Shown here one piece after another: positions 22,207 through 34,205 of a stretch of DNA of 64,000 bases; positions within the stretch are counted from its first letter, which is position 1, and every line of letters begins with the position of its first letter. The position numbers and the translations under genes are program-made. The stretch comes from Jaminaea rosea. Its lineage: Eukaryota > Basidiomycota > Exobasidiomycetes > Microstromatales. The notes beneath the pieces were generated by a model. The model was not told where the DNA came from, did not search any database, and saw nothing but the letters and a program-made list of their open reading frames with translations. The stretch lies in assembly GCF_003144245.1 (NCBI RefSeq), contig NW_020289987.1:186001-250000 (forward strand). The letters are read 5' to 3'.

Positions 22207-22591
22207 ATGTCTTCGGCCAACACGGGAGCGCCTCAGGGGACAGGCACCACTTCGATTGGATCTACGCGCGTCCAGGCAAGCGAGTATATCTGCGCCGGTG
22301 AGCATGACGAGGGGGCGTGAAAAGGGAGCGCTGTCGAGAGACGATTACTGACCAAGCTCTCATGCTCCTTCCACTCGTCCAGACTGCGCCGCTCTCAACG
22401 AGGTCCGACCTCGCGAGCCCATCCGCTGCAGGGAATGCGGTCATCGCGTGCTTTACAAGCAGAGGACCAAGAGGATGGTGAGCTTGGGCGAGGCTGGATG
22501 GATGTACGGATCGCTTCAGGATCGATCAGCTCACATCCCCACCTCGTCATTACTCTTTACGTTTACACAGCTTCACTTCGAGGCTCGATGA
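22207..22591 (+). CDS. RPB12: RNA polymerase I/II/III common subunit Rpb12 (RPABC4)
   Basis: Three exons (22207-22297, 22383-22477, 22571-22591) give 68 residues. The protein has the zinc ribbon typical of Rpb12: YICADC, then [20 protein letters not shown], ending in LHFEAR, close to the usual C-terminus of the family. The last exon codes only six residues plus stop and the gene has no long open frame, so it is easy to miss. Rpb12 is a small structural zinc subunit shared by all three nuclear RNA polymerases. Introns are 85 and 93 nt. It converges on EMC7 with 162 bp between stops. Confidence 0.92.
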
Positions 22592-22753
22592 AGCAGCAGC
22601 GACAGCTGAGCAATCGCACAACATCACCATCACAGACCGCTCGCATGAGCCGGTCGCTCAGCTGCGACCACACATTGTACTTTTAGAAGGCTTAGAATCT
22701 ATTCACTCCCACACACGCCAATCGCACACCTGTCGTTGGTGGCTCAAGATGGA

Positions 22754-23721
22754 TCACTTTCTCTTTGAGGCCTGGCTACCTGCCCCTGCCTGCGCTCCAG
22801 TAGCTCCCGAAGCTCCGTTGCCAGCTGCCTGAGGCGCGATCCGCGACTGGGCCTGCTGCTGACCACGAGCGATTTCGCCGTCTGGGTCGAGGGATGCCTA
22901 GCGAGGGCGAGGGCGAAAGCATCAGGGGTAGTTCAGCGCCGTTCAATCACGGCGAGCGTGTGTCTCATTTAACGTGCCGTCACTCACTGTCAGCTTTGGC
23001 AGCAGCGAGACCATGGCCCACGCGCCTAGCGCAATGAGGATCATGGGCGAAGAGACCGTCTGCCAGAGGTAGTTGAGCGCATTGAACTCCTGTACCGAGT
23101 GGAAGTAGGTGGGCATAGACTGAGGCGGCTCCACGAGTGGCAGGGGCTCCGGGTTGGAGAGGTAGAGGCTCGATGAGATAGGGAAGAGGCTGTGCATTGG
23201 GCGAGGGTTGAGGAGGAGGGACGGTCAGACATCGATCAAGGTCTTCGAATCCCTGCGCTGCGCTACTACACTGCTCACGGATTATGCGCTCGAACAGAGA
23301 TTTGAGCAGGCTGCCCTTCCTTCCTTGCTGGTCTCACATCGACCCTGAATTGCCTGAATTGCAAGCCCCGAATTCGATACTTGAGGAGATACGTATCCGG
23401 ATTAGCAGGGAGCGATATCGTCTTGGTAGTCCCGTCCTCTGCCGTCTCCTCTCTAGTCTCTACAGGCAGACCAGTACTACTTGGCTCGGGGAGCTCAATA
23501 GACCAAGAACCATCGCGCTTGATGAACGTCTCGAAGCGTGTGGACGCAGCATTGTCGTCGGTGAGGTTCGCAGCGAAAGCGACGACGCGGCCAGAGGGAC
23601 CGGCGAGCCAGTATTCTCGGAGCAGGTTGTGCGAGGCGATCTGACCTCGCAGAGTGACACCCAGCGCTGAGGAGGCGGCGCAGATGAGGAGCCCCACCGA
23701 CAGTAGGGCAAAGTGTCGCAT
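22754..23721 (-). CDS. EMC7: ER membrane protein complex subunit 7 (EMC7/Sop4 family)
   Basis: Model: complement of 23279-23721, 22988-23189 and 22754-22897, 262 residues; introns of 89 and 90 nt close in frame. The start MRHFALLSVGLLICAASSAL is a signal peptide. It is followed by the lumenal beta-sandwich (LRGQIASHNLL, KRDGSWSIELPEP, YLLKYRIRGLQFRQFRVDV). A transmembrane helix (SPMILIALGAWAMVSLLPKL) and a cytosolic tail ending in KRK follow, the layout of EMC7. The EMC inserts and folds membrane proteins in the ER. The acceptor CACAG at 23190 was chosen because any earlier acceptor leaves a stop in frame. It is divergent from the nitrilase gene across 259 bp. Confidence 0.88.
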
Positions 23722-23980
23722 GGCTAGTGGGCCTGGTGGAGAGCAGAGTAGAGGCAACCAGCCACCCACACACGCACACTTGTTCTCGTGTCGAGTCCGT
23801 CCGTCCCGTCTGTCGGTGCGTCGGCTCGCTCGCACTGTTCTTGAGATCAACGGCGGCTCCCTGCCGCTACTTCCGATGCTTCCTTGTCGAGAAGGTCCAG
23901 GTCATTCAAATCGAACCGCTCTGCTCATCCCCACTAAGCCCACTACCGACATCATCACCGTACTCTCCGTCTCCACAGCC

Positions 23981-25100
23981 ATGTCAGACCCGCAACGCCC
24001 CACGGTGCTCGTCGCTGTCCAAGAAGCGCCGATCGCATTTAACCTATCCGCGAGCATCGCCAAGCTGCAGTCCCTCACCTCTCAAGCCGCCTCCAAGGCA
24101 CGCAGGGACGCTCAAGCGGAGTGGGGTAATGACGCAGCCTCTCGTGCACAGATCCTCGTCGTATTTCCCGAAGCCTTTCTCTCCGCCTACCCTCGCGGCA
24201 TGGACTTCGGTGCCACAGTCGGCTCTCGGACGGATCAAGGTCGTGCCTGGTTCCGACGATACCATCAGTCAAGTGTGCCAGTGAGCGATGTTGAGGGAGC
24301 AGAAATGAGCGCGATTAGAAAGGCAGCGAGTGATAATGGTGTAACGCTGGTCGTTGGCGTCATCGAGCGATGCGACGGACCCATCAGTGGGCCACCTAGG
24401 GAACAATGGGGCGCCACCGCAAGAGGCGGGAGCGGGACGCTTTACTGCGCTGCTCTTACCATCTCGCCGACCGGGCAGCTCCTTGCCGCACGACGCAAGC
24501 TGGCTCCAACGGGCAGTGAACGTCTCGTGTGGGGACAGGGCTCGCGAGGGGACATCCGAGTAGCAGACACGCCCGTTGGACGAGTTGGGGCGGCCATATG
24601 TTGGGAGAACTACGTGCCGCTGTTCAGGCATGCTCTCTACCAGGAGCATGCGGAGATATGGACGGCTCCGACTGCTGACGGGAGAGAGCAATGGCAGTCG
24701 ACGATGGTGCATGTTGCGTGTGAGGCGAGGGCTTTCGTCGTGTCGGTAAATCAGTTCAACACGAGGGCGGACTTTCCTGAAGACTACCCTTGCTTGCCAG
24801 GTGGGTAAGGAGAGGCTGACTACGATGGAGACAGCGGCGTGCGTACGCTGACCCTTCTCACTCGTCGCTCGCTTGCGCTCAGACGCCAAGTCAACTGACG
24901 TGGTCACACGAGGAGGTTCGGTCATCGTCGGACCGCTGGGCAAGGTGCTGGCCGGCCCGCTCTGGGATCAGTCTGGTTTCCTTACTGCGTGCGTCGACGA
25001 CATCAAGGGTGAGATCATCGAGGCGAAGATGGACTTCGATGCGACGGGACACTACTCGAGGCGTGACCTGTTGAAGTTGGTGATCAACGAGGATGCGTGA
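23981..25100 (+). CDS. Nitrilase-superfamily C-N hydrolase (probable nitrilase)
   Basis: Two exons (23981-24800 and 24883-25100) give 345 residues. The catalytic triad is complete: E64 in FPEAFLSAYPRG, K173 in RRKLAPT and C207 in AAICWENY. The Cys motif CWEN, the preceding RRKLAPT and the RGGSVIVGPLGKVLAGP block fit true nitrilases (nitrile to carboxylic acid plus ammonia) better than amidases of the superfamily. Substrate cannot be read from sequence, and cyanide hydratase or a plant-type nitrilase cannot be excluded. The open frame extends upstream through the EMC7 promoter, but ATG 23981 is where family similarity (TVLVAVQEAPIAFNL) begins. Confidence 0.88.
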
Positions 25101-25471
25101 TCTTTTGAATGCCGAAATTGAATCGCAATCAGAAGCTTGCCGGTCAGGATGAAGTGCAGCGTGTCAAGTCAGTTTCGTCAATCAACCACACACAGCTGCA
25201 CTCGGTCAAGAAATAGAGTGTGATTGAGGAGAGCCGTGATGGATCGCACCGCTCGCTGACGAGTTGGCGGCCATGCATGACTGCAAGGAGGTTGAGAAAG
25301 GCGTGAGTGGCATGACGACTACGGTCCAGCCGTCCTTCACGTCGATGAGAAGGCAGAATGCCTCGGAGTGCCTCGCGAAATGCTGCTTTCCCAACACCTG
25401 GCGATGACGAGACGCTATTGTGCTGCGCCGCCATCTTCTTCCCTGTCCTCGTCTCCGGCGCTCGCACGCGC
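25101..25471. other. Convergent 3' region between nitrilase and RPP2
   Basis: This 371 bp stretch lies between two stop codons and should hold both 3' UTRs. I see nothing else in it. Confidence 0.4.
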
Positions 25472-25895
25472 TTAGTCGAAGAGACCGAAGCCCATGTCGT
25501 CGTCGGACTCCTCCTTCTCCTCCTTCTTCTCCTCCTTCTTCTCCTCGGCAGCGGGGGCAGCACCACCAGCGGCAGCGGCGGGGGCAGCAGCGACGGCACC
25601 GCCGGAGGGGACAGAGGCGAGCTTCTCCTGGCCCTCGGTGATGAGCTGCGAATGAGCAGGGAAGAAAGGAGAGGAGAGGAAGCGCGTCAGATGAATAATG
25701 TCTGTGAGTAACCACTGTACTCGCTCGCGCACGCACCTGAGCAATGTCCTTGCCGTTAAGCTCAGAGACGACCTTGTCGAGGCGCTCCTGCTCCGACTCG
25801 ATGCCGACAGTCTCGAGGAGAGACTTGATGTCAGCGGCCGAGGGAGAGGCGTTACCGCCGAGGGTGAGGAGGAGGTAGGCAGCGAGGAACTTCAT
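25472..25895 (-). CDS. RPP2: 60S acidic ribosomal protein P2
   Basis: Two exons (complement of 25737-25895 and 25646 boundary to 25472, i.e. 25472-25645) give 110 residues, the normal size. The start [20 protein letters not shown], the middle [24 protein letters not shown], the Ala-rich hinge and the final acidic [13 protein letters not shown] all match P2 stalk proteins. The conserved C-terminus recruits translation factors and is phosphorylated in other fungi. The intron 25646-25736 (91 nt) is in phase 0. It is divergent from RPS15 across 806 bp, so two ribosomal protein genes share one intergenic region. Confidence 0.95.
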
Positions 25896-26701
25896 TTCTG
25901 CTTGTAGTAGTAGTGGGGGGCCGACGCAAATCCGCTAGTAGCTTTGATCCTGGTATGGAAGACTTGCGCACTAAAGGCTAGGAGGTTGATAAGGGTAAAG
26001 GAAGATGGGAGCCAGATTCGTCCTGCGTCCGCTTCATCGTCGCTGGTGCTGCTGCCGCCGTCGCAGCCAGTCCTCCCTCGGGTCGGAGCGGTGGGCTCAG
26101 CCGCCTCTTTGCCCGCCCAGGTCGGAACTGCGGGTCGGCAGAAGCTTATGTCAGCAAAACTGGCTCACGGCTCGGAGCCGCGCGGTCTGGTAGACTGCGA
26201 AGTGGGCGAGGGACCAGTCAGGCAGGCAGGCAGCCGCACTCGACAGACTGAGCCGGGCGGGGCGGGAGACGAGGCGAGGCGAGCGACCTTTGACGTCGAA
26301 TCGCGCCAGCTACTCATCGTCCTCATCTTCCATCCTCCTCCGTCCCCCCCCGACAACACCGCCAACAGTGGGTATCAGCGCAGAGATTCGATCGAGCACG
26401 CACCATCATCCACACGATATCGAAGATGAGAGGGGACCTGGGCACGCTCGAGTAGAGTGGGCGTGAGGTCGCAGCAGAGGTTCCCGGGAGGGACGAGGAC
26501 GCAGGCTAAAGGGCGTATGCCTGGCCACGATGGGGCTCTTTGCTCGCCACATCCTTTGTCTCCCATCGTACAAAGGAACGCCAGAGGCGCAGGGGCTGGT
26601 CATCAGCAGGCCACTGCTGAGACTCGCTGCAGAAAGGGCAGTGCGTGGAAATGGCGCTCCTCGAATCTGCTGCGATGCTCAGCAGTCTTGCCCACCACTT
26701 G
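25896..26701. promoter_or_regulatory. Divergent promoter region shared by RPP2 and RPS15
   Basis: This 806 bp gap lies between two ribosomal protein start codons. I see no coding exon. Pyrimidine-rich stretches, such as CATCCTCCTCCGTCCCCCCC near 26331, are consistent with ribosomal-gene 5' ends, but I cannot assign factor sites. Confidence 0.5.
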
Positions 26702-27423
26702 ATGGCGTCATCAGCTGATGGTATGGTCAAGCCGAGCAAGAGGAAAGAGAGGCCTGCAAAGGGGCAGGACGAAGCGATGATGGATCGTGATGTGTCGATG
26801 CATCACTTCGTACCTTTGACTCTACTTCACAGGAGCATGTGACTCACCAACCACTCTCCTTTCCTCTCCCATCACTTCGCAGTGGATGACTACGATGCCC
26901 AGGCTGCCGCCGAGAAGAAGCGCGCTCGCTCCTTCCGCAAGTTTTCGTACCGTGGTGTTGAGCTTGACCAGCTCCTCGACATGTCCAACGTGAGTGCAAG
27001 TGATTCAGTGCAGGCGCGAGACAGCCCTCCGGGACTTGTCAGTTGACTTTGTTCGTGTCTCTTGCACCGCTGCAGGAGGAGTTCATGAAGATCGTCCACG
27101 CTCGTGTCCGCAGGCGCTTCACTCGTGGTCTTAAGCGCAAGCCCATGGGCCTCATCAAGAAGCTGCGCAAGGCCAAGGCCGAGGCTCCCCCCAATGAGAA
27201 GCCCGCTCCCGTCAAGACGCACCTCCGTGACATGGTCGTCGTTCCCGAGATGATTGGTTCCGTCATCGCCATCTACAACGGAAAGGTCTTCAACACGGTC
27301 GAGATCAAGCCCGAGATGACTGGCCACTACCTCGCCGAGTTCTCCATGTCGTACATTCCCACTCGTCACGGCAAACCCGGACTCGGTTCGACCAACTCGT
27401 CGCGCTTCATCCCTCTCAAGTAG
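26702..27423 (+). CDS. RPS15: 40S ribosomal protein S15 (uS19)
   Basis: Three exons (26702-26720, 26883-26989, 27076-27423) give 157 residues. The first exon is only 19 nt (MASSAD plus one base) and was chosen because ATG, donor and phase are all right and the protein then reads on into [17 protein letters not shown]. The conserved body includes [46 protein letters not shown] and the C-terminus SSRFIPLK. S15 lies in the head of the small subunit near the decoding centre. The first intron (162 nt) is the longest in the window. The first exon is the least certain part. Confidence 0.92.
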
Positions 27424-28696
27424 ACGAGAGAGATTGGAATGCGATGATCATTTTGCGGCTCCATGACTGCGAGAAGGTGTGATTGCGTGTCACTGGAGCG
27501 CGGGGGCAGGCAGAGGGGATTTTGCGACGAGCGGTGGAGCTGGACGTTGGATATCAGCATTCGCTGCCTGATTAGTAGTCCCGCTTGCTACCGCGCCTTC
27601 ACACGCGCGCTTTCGACCACCACCACCACCACCCATGTACTTTTGTTTGTTCGAATCAACCCTCCTATACAGCTTCTTGGTCGAGGTGGTGCAGGGCTCG
27701 CATACTATCACGGCTTGAGCTGAAGCTAGCACGCACTCAGATGGGACAAAGCCAGGGCGAGGGCGAGTTACGGCCATTCGACACCGCTTCCCACGCCCTA
27801 GGCCGTGCTTGACAACGGGGGCATACGGCCATGCTCTCCCCGATGCTCTTGACCCTTCTCTCTACCACGAGATCCCCGCTGGCTCGCCTACTGCTTCGCT
27901 GCGATCAGATGCTCAACATCATCATTGTCGTCGCGCAGCTTCTTCTCGTGCGCGACCCGAAATCTCCCTGACCCCTGCTTGCTTGTGCGTTGCCTGGGAA
28001 GAGCAGCTCTCATCTCTCGCGCTGAGCTTGCCTTGCCCTGCCCTGCCCTGCCCTGCCCTGCCCTGCCCTGCCCTGCCCGCTAGCCTCAGCCTAGCCTTAG
28101 CCTTTTGCCTTGCCTTGACGCCCTACTTTGTCTTGCCGCCCTTTGTGCCGTCCGCCAAGTGTGCTGCCTGTCCGCCCAGTCGTCGAGGCACACCCCGCGC
28201 CCAGCTGAAACCAACACCAAGCGGCAGCATCGGCGGCGGCCAATGGCGGAGACGGCGGATGGGCGCTTCAGGAGCGAGTCGACGAATGAGAGCGGGCCAG
28301 ACGCTTGGGGGTCAACGAGGAGGCAGCACGGGGAGCAGCAGCAGAAGCAGCATCATAAGCGACTTCATTGCCTCGTCACATTGATGAGGAGCAGCGCACT
28401 TGCTCTTCTCATCCTTCCTGACCTCATCGAGCGAGGCGACTCCTTTTACCCCTCGATTCCTAGCTGCGTGCTACGGAGAGGCACTCTCGATACCCTAATC
28501 TACCCTCACGACCCATTCACGGTTAGCACTGCCTGCAACTAGGCAACCAAGCGGATCTTGCCGCCGTCCTCATCACGCAGCGCACCGTCTCACGATCCTG
28601 GCTAAATACAAGCGACGCCCTCTGACGACGACGACGACGGCAACTTGATCGGCCGCGCACGTCAGAACGACATTGCCCCTGACACCAGTCTCGGGC
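27424..28696. promoter_or_regulatory. Intergenic region between RPS15 and the Msb1/Mug8 gene
   Basis: This 1273 bp stretch is the longest gap in the window. It holds a CCACCA-type tract (about 27617-27634) and eight perfect GCCCT units (28035-28074). Open frames crossing it are low-complexity and match nothing I recognise. It should contain the RPS15 3' UTR and the Msb1/Mug8 promoter and long 5' UTR. Confidence 0.45.
28035..28074. repeat. Pentanucleotide microsatellite (GCCCT)8
   Basis: Eight perfect consecutive GCCCT units, flanked by imperfect relatives such as GCCTT on both sides. Confidence 0.9.
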
Positions 28697-31600
28697 ATGA
28701 CGACCATCTTCAGCAGAAGATCGGCCAAGTCCAAAGGCGGACTAGGCAGTCTGGGCTTCGGCACCTCATCATCCTCCAAGTCCAATCGATATGGCACTGG
28801 TATCTCCAGCAGCGACTTCCACGGTACCTCCGGTTCCGCCGAAGCCAACGGCCACGATATCAGCAACACAGCAACAACGCCAGCATCGGCACCGCCAGGC
28901 TTATCGCTGTCACTGCCACATTCCAGCGATCGACCGAAGCTGCCTACCAAGTCGAGCGCAGCTACTGGACCCTCTACCACACAAAGCCCCTACGCAGACG
29001 ACTTTGGCAGGTTGACGCCCACGCAGACGATGCCTCGCAATGGTGCAAGGATAGCTGGAGTGGGAGGGCTCACAGTACCACGGGGGAGCGAGGGCGGTCT
29101 CTCAAGACAAAGGACAATCGATACCAACGGCTCTCGACGAGCTTCCCCTGATCCTTTGCTACCTCTGCCTGCGGGTACCAATGCAACGGCTACAGCCAGC
29201 GGCAAAGAGGTCTACCCGTACGGCTACACGCACGAAGGATGGGACATCGAAATCACACAAGCAACTGCTACGCAAGTGGTCGAGCTGTGCGCAAAGGAGA
29301 TTCGTGCACGAGGTGAGTTCAGCCAGCACTGATGGTGCAGACTTGAGTACTGATGTCATTGATCGCGCTTGCAGGCCTCGACTCTCCACTCATCTTCTCG
29401 TCGATGGCCCTCGACCTGTCAGCATCCGGTGTCGCCTCTCTTATCAAGGCCTTTGTCGCCTCAGACCCTCAGGATCTGGAGCAATCGACGCTAGCCCAAG
29501 ATGTCCGTTATGCTAATCCGCACAATCTCGCAGCTTTCATCAAGTGGACGCTGGCTCGACTGGGCCGCTTCTATGCCGTACCCGTCCCAAGTCAGAACCC
29601 TGCAAAGAAGGGCGAGGTTCAGGAGGAGGTGGCGGTGGTGCAGCAGAGAGGTTGGCTCGACATTGAAGCCTACGGGGCTTGGCGAGAGCGAGAAAGAGGT
29701 GAGCATCTCGCGCGGAAAGAACGAGGGCAGCACTACGAGAAGCGCCAATGTTGACACTGCTTTGACACCATCGGATGCAGCCTCCGACTACCCCTGGACC
29801 GCCTTCACTCAATTTTGCTCCCTCGTCGACGATGACGCCGGTAAACTTCTCCGCTCCCTCTTCTCCCTCCTCTCGTCAACCACCTCTTACTCGCTCAAGA
29901 ACGGCATGACGCCGTCAAAACTCGCTCGGCACTTCGGCGTCTTACTCTTCGGCTTGCCTGAGGACGAGACCTTCGCTCGCACGTACGAGTCATTCATCAA
30001 GGCCTCTAACGCGACTGAGCATCTCTTTCTTGCCTACATCAGGGACCTCGCAGCATTCGAGGTGCTACCCATGCGCCTCATGAGTCACGTTGACAACTAC
30101 CCTTTGATGCTATCGCACGACACGATGAAGCCAGCCAAGCATGTCCGCACGCTACCCGTCACTCAGATCGAGCGTAACGTCCGCTTCTACTCTCAGGATC
30201 TGATCCAGTCTGCTTGCGAGTGGGAACTGGCAGATCCTTGCGAGGAATGGCTCGCCTGCTGCCTGTTGGCCAAGAGAAATGGCGTTGAAGAGCCTCAGCT
30301 CTCGGACCGCTTTCGCAAGCTGGTCAATCTCCGTGGAAATGGCGGCCTTGATCGAGCCAGCAGCGGCAAGAGCAACGGGCAGGACAAGCTCAAGCCATCA
30401 CTACCGCCGTCTGCGAGTGACAACATCAGCCATCACCTACCTCGACATCGCAGCAAGAGCGAAGATCCAGCCTCGTACACGTCCGTCGTCGACGAGCAGT
30501 GGGGCACCTTCCTTAACGATGGTTTTGCAGCACCAGATCCGTCCAAGCTCGCCTTCGACCTTCACGAGTCAGAACGCAAGGCTCGCACGCAGAAGAGATC
30601 GACGCTCGCGTGGTCCGACTTCCGTGACCTCGGCTTCGACGGTCCTCAAGACGGTGCAGCCCTTTCGGCGGTACTCAGCTTCGATGATGGACTGAGAGAG
30701 GACATGGAGAAGTGGCCAGGCGAGCGAGCCGAGCTGTTGGATCGCATTCGAGAGCAGACCAAGAAGGCTCCGCCCTTCAAGTACGACGGTAGGCCGAGGG
30801 TCATTGCTCGTCCAGGCGATACCGAGACGACCGATGGCCGGGGCGAGACGATTTTCACCCACGTTGACGACGTTTTTGCCGAGGTCTGGGCTGACTTCCT
30901 CATCGGCAATGGCTGGTCCAATCGCGACGAGCCCACGCATCGCACGGCGAACTTCGTCGTGCTGCAGTACAAGAGTCGGTCACATGCCCACTCTGTGGAA
31001 GGCCAGGACGCTGCATCTTCGACGTCCAGCTCGTTCTCAGATGACCGCAGTGACGCTGCCTGGTTCGTCGTCCAGGAGATTGTGCCGAGCGACTACAGGG
31101 CGGAGCTGGGGGCGATCGGTCGCTCAAAGGGTCGCAGTGGGTCCTCTGTTCGTAAGCTGAACCTCTTCCGCAGACTCAGGGGAGGTAATAAGGACAAGCC
31201 GACGCCATCCATCCCTAACAGCTCAAGCGCAAAATCGTCGGCTGGCACAACTGGTAGCCGCATTGGCGCATCGACCGCCGCGGGTCGATCTTCGACATCC
31301 AACACTCGGCCAGTAAAGGACGATGGCGACATCGACACGCTCTTCCCTCCTGGGACCAAGAAGCTTCACCTTGGACAAGATCCTGCAAGTCGCGCAGCCC
31401 CATCCCTCGATCTGGAGCGCCATTCGACGACCAAGAGTAGCAAGCGCGGTGTCAACCTCTTCAACACGCAGATGCCTGGCTCCGGCTCGTCATCGGCAGA
31501 AGAGCCGGTCGAAGGCGGTGGTGGCTCAGGAGGTGGCTTCATGACCAGTCTGCGTGGAAAAGCCTCTGGCATGTCGATTCGCCATCGTCTTGGTGGGAGC

Positions 31601-33427
31601 TCGGCCAATGACGATGCGCCTGCACCGCCGCCTCCTCCCAAGGGCTCATCGACGGCTTTGAGTGCAGGTCAGCCGCAGAACGGAGGCCTGAAGACAACGT
31701 CGTCCTTTGGCTCTGCCGACTTCGATACTCACAGCTTCCAGGACCCAGACGACCACCTCGCGCCGAAGAAAGAGGGAGACAAGAAAGTCAAGGGCCTCAG
31801 CGCTGCTCGCAGCATAGTGCGCCACAAGCCTCGTCAGCAGTCCCGAGACGACTCATGGGTAGACGTCATGACGAAGAGCAGGATGGGCGATCAAGACGCG
31901 GTGCCGCTACGAGAGGTCAATGTTCCGCGGACCGCCCCTATCAGGACTTCGTCGCTAATTCCAGAGTCAGAGGACGGAGTTGAGGAGGATCAGGGCGGCC
32001 GCGGCGACACCACGCCCACGATGACCATCTCACGCTCGCCAGCGCGCACGCCCACTCAAGAGCAAGCCGCGCCTTTCGGTCCCACGTCTACTTCCGGAGC
32101 CACGCTCAAGGCAGCGACAACACCTTCACCAGCACGAACATCGCCTCAGCGCTCATCTGCGCGAAAGCCGGCTCCTGAGGTAGACCAATTATCTCCGCCA
32201 AGACGACAGGATGCAGGCAGCGCGAGCTTCTCAAGAGGGTCGCCTTCTGTCAAACCGACTGGCGCAGTGGCGTCTGCTCCCGCCGGGCCGACTGAGTCTA
32301 CGCCTCCACCCTCCGATGGCTCACGGCCGTCCCTCAGCTCCTCCGCTGCGACCAATTCTCCCAGCTCGCTAATCGAGTCCCGCTTCCCCACCCCGCCAGA
32401 CCGTCTCTCGCTCATCTCATCATCCGCTGCTCCAGCCGACTACCGCAACAGCTTCGTCTCCACCACGGACAGCGAGGCAGGCGCAGAGATGATCGATTTC
32501 CGCATCCCGAAGCGGACTGACTTGCGTAGCGTCAATACGAGTGTGGATGATGCAGCTAAGGGTGAGCAGAGCAGGCAGGAGAGAGTATCGGCTGCTGTAC
32601 TCAGGGCGAGGGAGCTGAGGGCCAAGCTACAGCCTACGGGGCAGTCGGGCGGGCAGACTGGTAGGTCTGTGTCACCGCAAGACCCCGCGGCCCCGGGTAG
32701 TGGCGCAGCCAAGCCAAAGATCGACCCTTTTGCCAAGAACCCCACATCAGGCAAGGTGGCTAGTATCGCAGCTCGCTTCAAGGAGCCCAGCGCGGGCACC
32801 AGAGATGTTGAGGGGGCAATGCGACCCGGCGGCGGGACCGTCAAGGCGCGGGCAGCTGCGATGGCTGCTGCTGCCAATGCTGGAAATGAAGCGCCCGCTA
32901 CAGCGAGCGACCCGCCGGCTGTCAAGACAGGACCAGCAGGTAACAAGGTAGCAAGTCCCTCGTCTTCGGAGCTCACGCAGGCCGCATTAGCTCGAGCAGC
33001 CAAGAACAGGAGTATGATGGACCCGGAACAGCCCCCATCACCCCGTCGACCCGATTCCATGTACGGCGGGGCAGGCAGCAGTGTCGCCGGTGATCATGAG
33101 TCCCTCGCACCGGACGATGCTGCCTCCAATTACTCGCGCGCCTCCTCGTCGGATGATCCGCCTGGCTCAAGCGGTGCACTCGCCGGGTCAGGAGGGACGG
33201 AGAGCAATTGGGGTAAAGTGGTGACCCGTCAGCATGGCCAGCAACAGGCGTTGCAAAGTGCCTTATTGCAACAGGAGGGGAGTCAGGAAGACGAGGCCGT
33301 GGAGACCCTTGATGAGGACGAGGACCAGCAAATTGCGGCGAGAGAGCCGTACAGGCCTGGTCAGCCACTGGACAACTTGTTGGAAGAGAGTGAGAGCCAG
33401 TTGAGCGGGACGAATAGTAGAATGTGA
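28697..33427 (+). CDS. Msb1/Mug8-domain morphogenesis protein
   Basis: Three exons (28697-29312, 29375-29698, 29781-33427) give 1528 residues with phases closing. Residues about 175-560 match the Msb1/Mug8 (DUF1708, RhoGAP-like) domain: WDIEITQATATQVVELCAKEI, then PLIFSSMALDLSASGVASLIKAF, YPWTAFTQFCSLVDDDA, MTPSKLARHFGVLLFGLP and FLAYIRDLAAFEVLPMRLM. Members act in Cdc42/Rho1-linked polarity and cell wall growth (budding yeast Msb1) and in meiosis (fission yeast mug8). The last 900 residues are Ser/Pro/Thr-rich and disordered with many S/TP sites, consistent with kinase regulation and scaffolding. No GAP catalytic Arg can be assigned with confidence. Confidence 0.8.
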
Positions 33428-34205
33428 GCGCGAGAGAGTAGAGCTGAGCGTTGCGCTGGGGCAATCCCTTTAAGAAGGCGAAGGCAGACGGGCTGGAGAG
33501 AAGAGCAGAGAGGTAGTCGGGAACCAGCAGCATCACCATAACAACCATCGCGTACCGCACAAGTCCACTTCGACTTCTTTCCCCAGACCTCATTGTTTAT
33601 CCTCTTTCATCGGCACGCTTGCTCAGATGAAAGCGGCGGCCAGATTCAATATTGATACCAAACACGCGCGCGCGCCTTGAGCTGCTGCTGTCGGCGTCTT
33701 GTCGCTCGTCCGCACGCACCGTCTCGGAGCCATCCGGCCGGCTGACGATATCCGTTTCCTGTGCTTCGGATCAATCGAGCAGCCCGATGCTATTCTTCCA
33801 CGTAGCTTGGCGGTCGTTTCCAAGATGACGATCAGGTGATGTCGATGTGGGTGGCGCCGGGGGTGAGGCCTTTATTCCTCACCCGCTCCCCGCCGGTCGG
33901 GCTTGGGTGAGGCAATTAAAGCTCTCTCCCGCCGCTGCTCGCTCCGCGCTTGAACCTCTGGTCCCTTGCCCTTGGCTGTCGTGCGACACACGCTCTCTCG
34001 AGCTGCAGCAGCTGAGGGCTGTGAGAGAGCCCAGGGCAATTCTCCACAAGATGCGGCTTCGAGTCGAGGTCGAGGCGGCATCTTGTTCTGATCAAGGATA
34101 TAAAGACGTGGTTTGTCGTGTGCCAATTTGCCTTCTTCACAACCACGTACAATAATCTCCACCTTTGCCACCCACAACTCAGCCTCTCTCTCACACCTAG
34201 TCACA
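33428..34205. promoter_or_regulatory. Upstream region of the metallothionein gene, with a TATA-like box
   Basis: This 778 bp gap ends at the metallothionein ATG. A TATA-like GATATAAAG lies at 34098-34106, about 100 bp before the ATG, and the leader just before the ATG is CT/CA-rich. TATA boxes mark inducible genes in fungi. I could not pick out a certain metal-response element. Confidence 0.5.
34098..34106 (+). promoter_or_regulatory. TATA-like box of the metallothionein gene
   Basis: GATATAAAG stands about 100 bp upstream of the ATG, a normal TATA-to-ATG distance. Assignment rests on sequence and position only. Confidence 0.45.

Noticed and set aside
27640-27670. GTTCGAATC-like sequence resembling a tRNA B box
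   Set aside because: No matching A box or acceptor stem at the right distance; I found no cloverleaf.
27809-28542. Open frames over the GCCCT microsatellite between RPS15 and the Msb1/Mug8 gene
   Set aside because: Translation is low-complexity Pro/Ala/Leu from the repeat, with no ATG context or family match that supports a gene.
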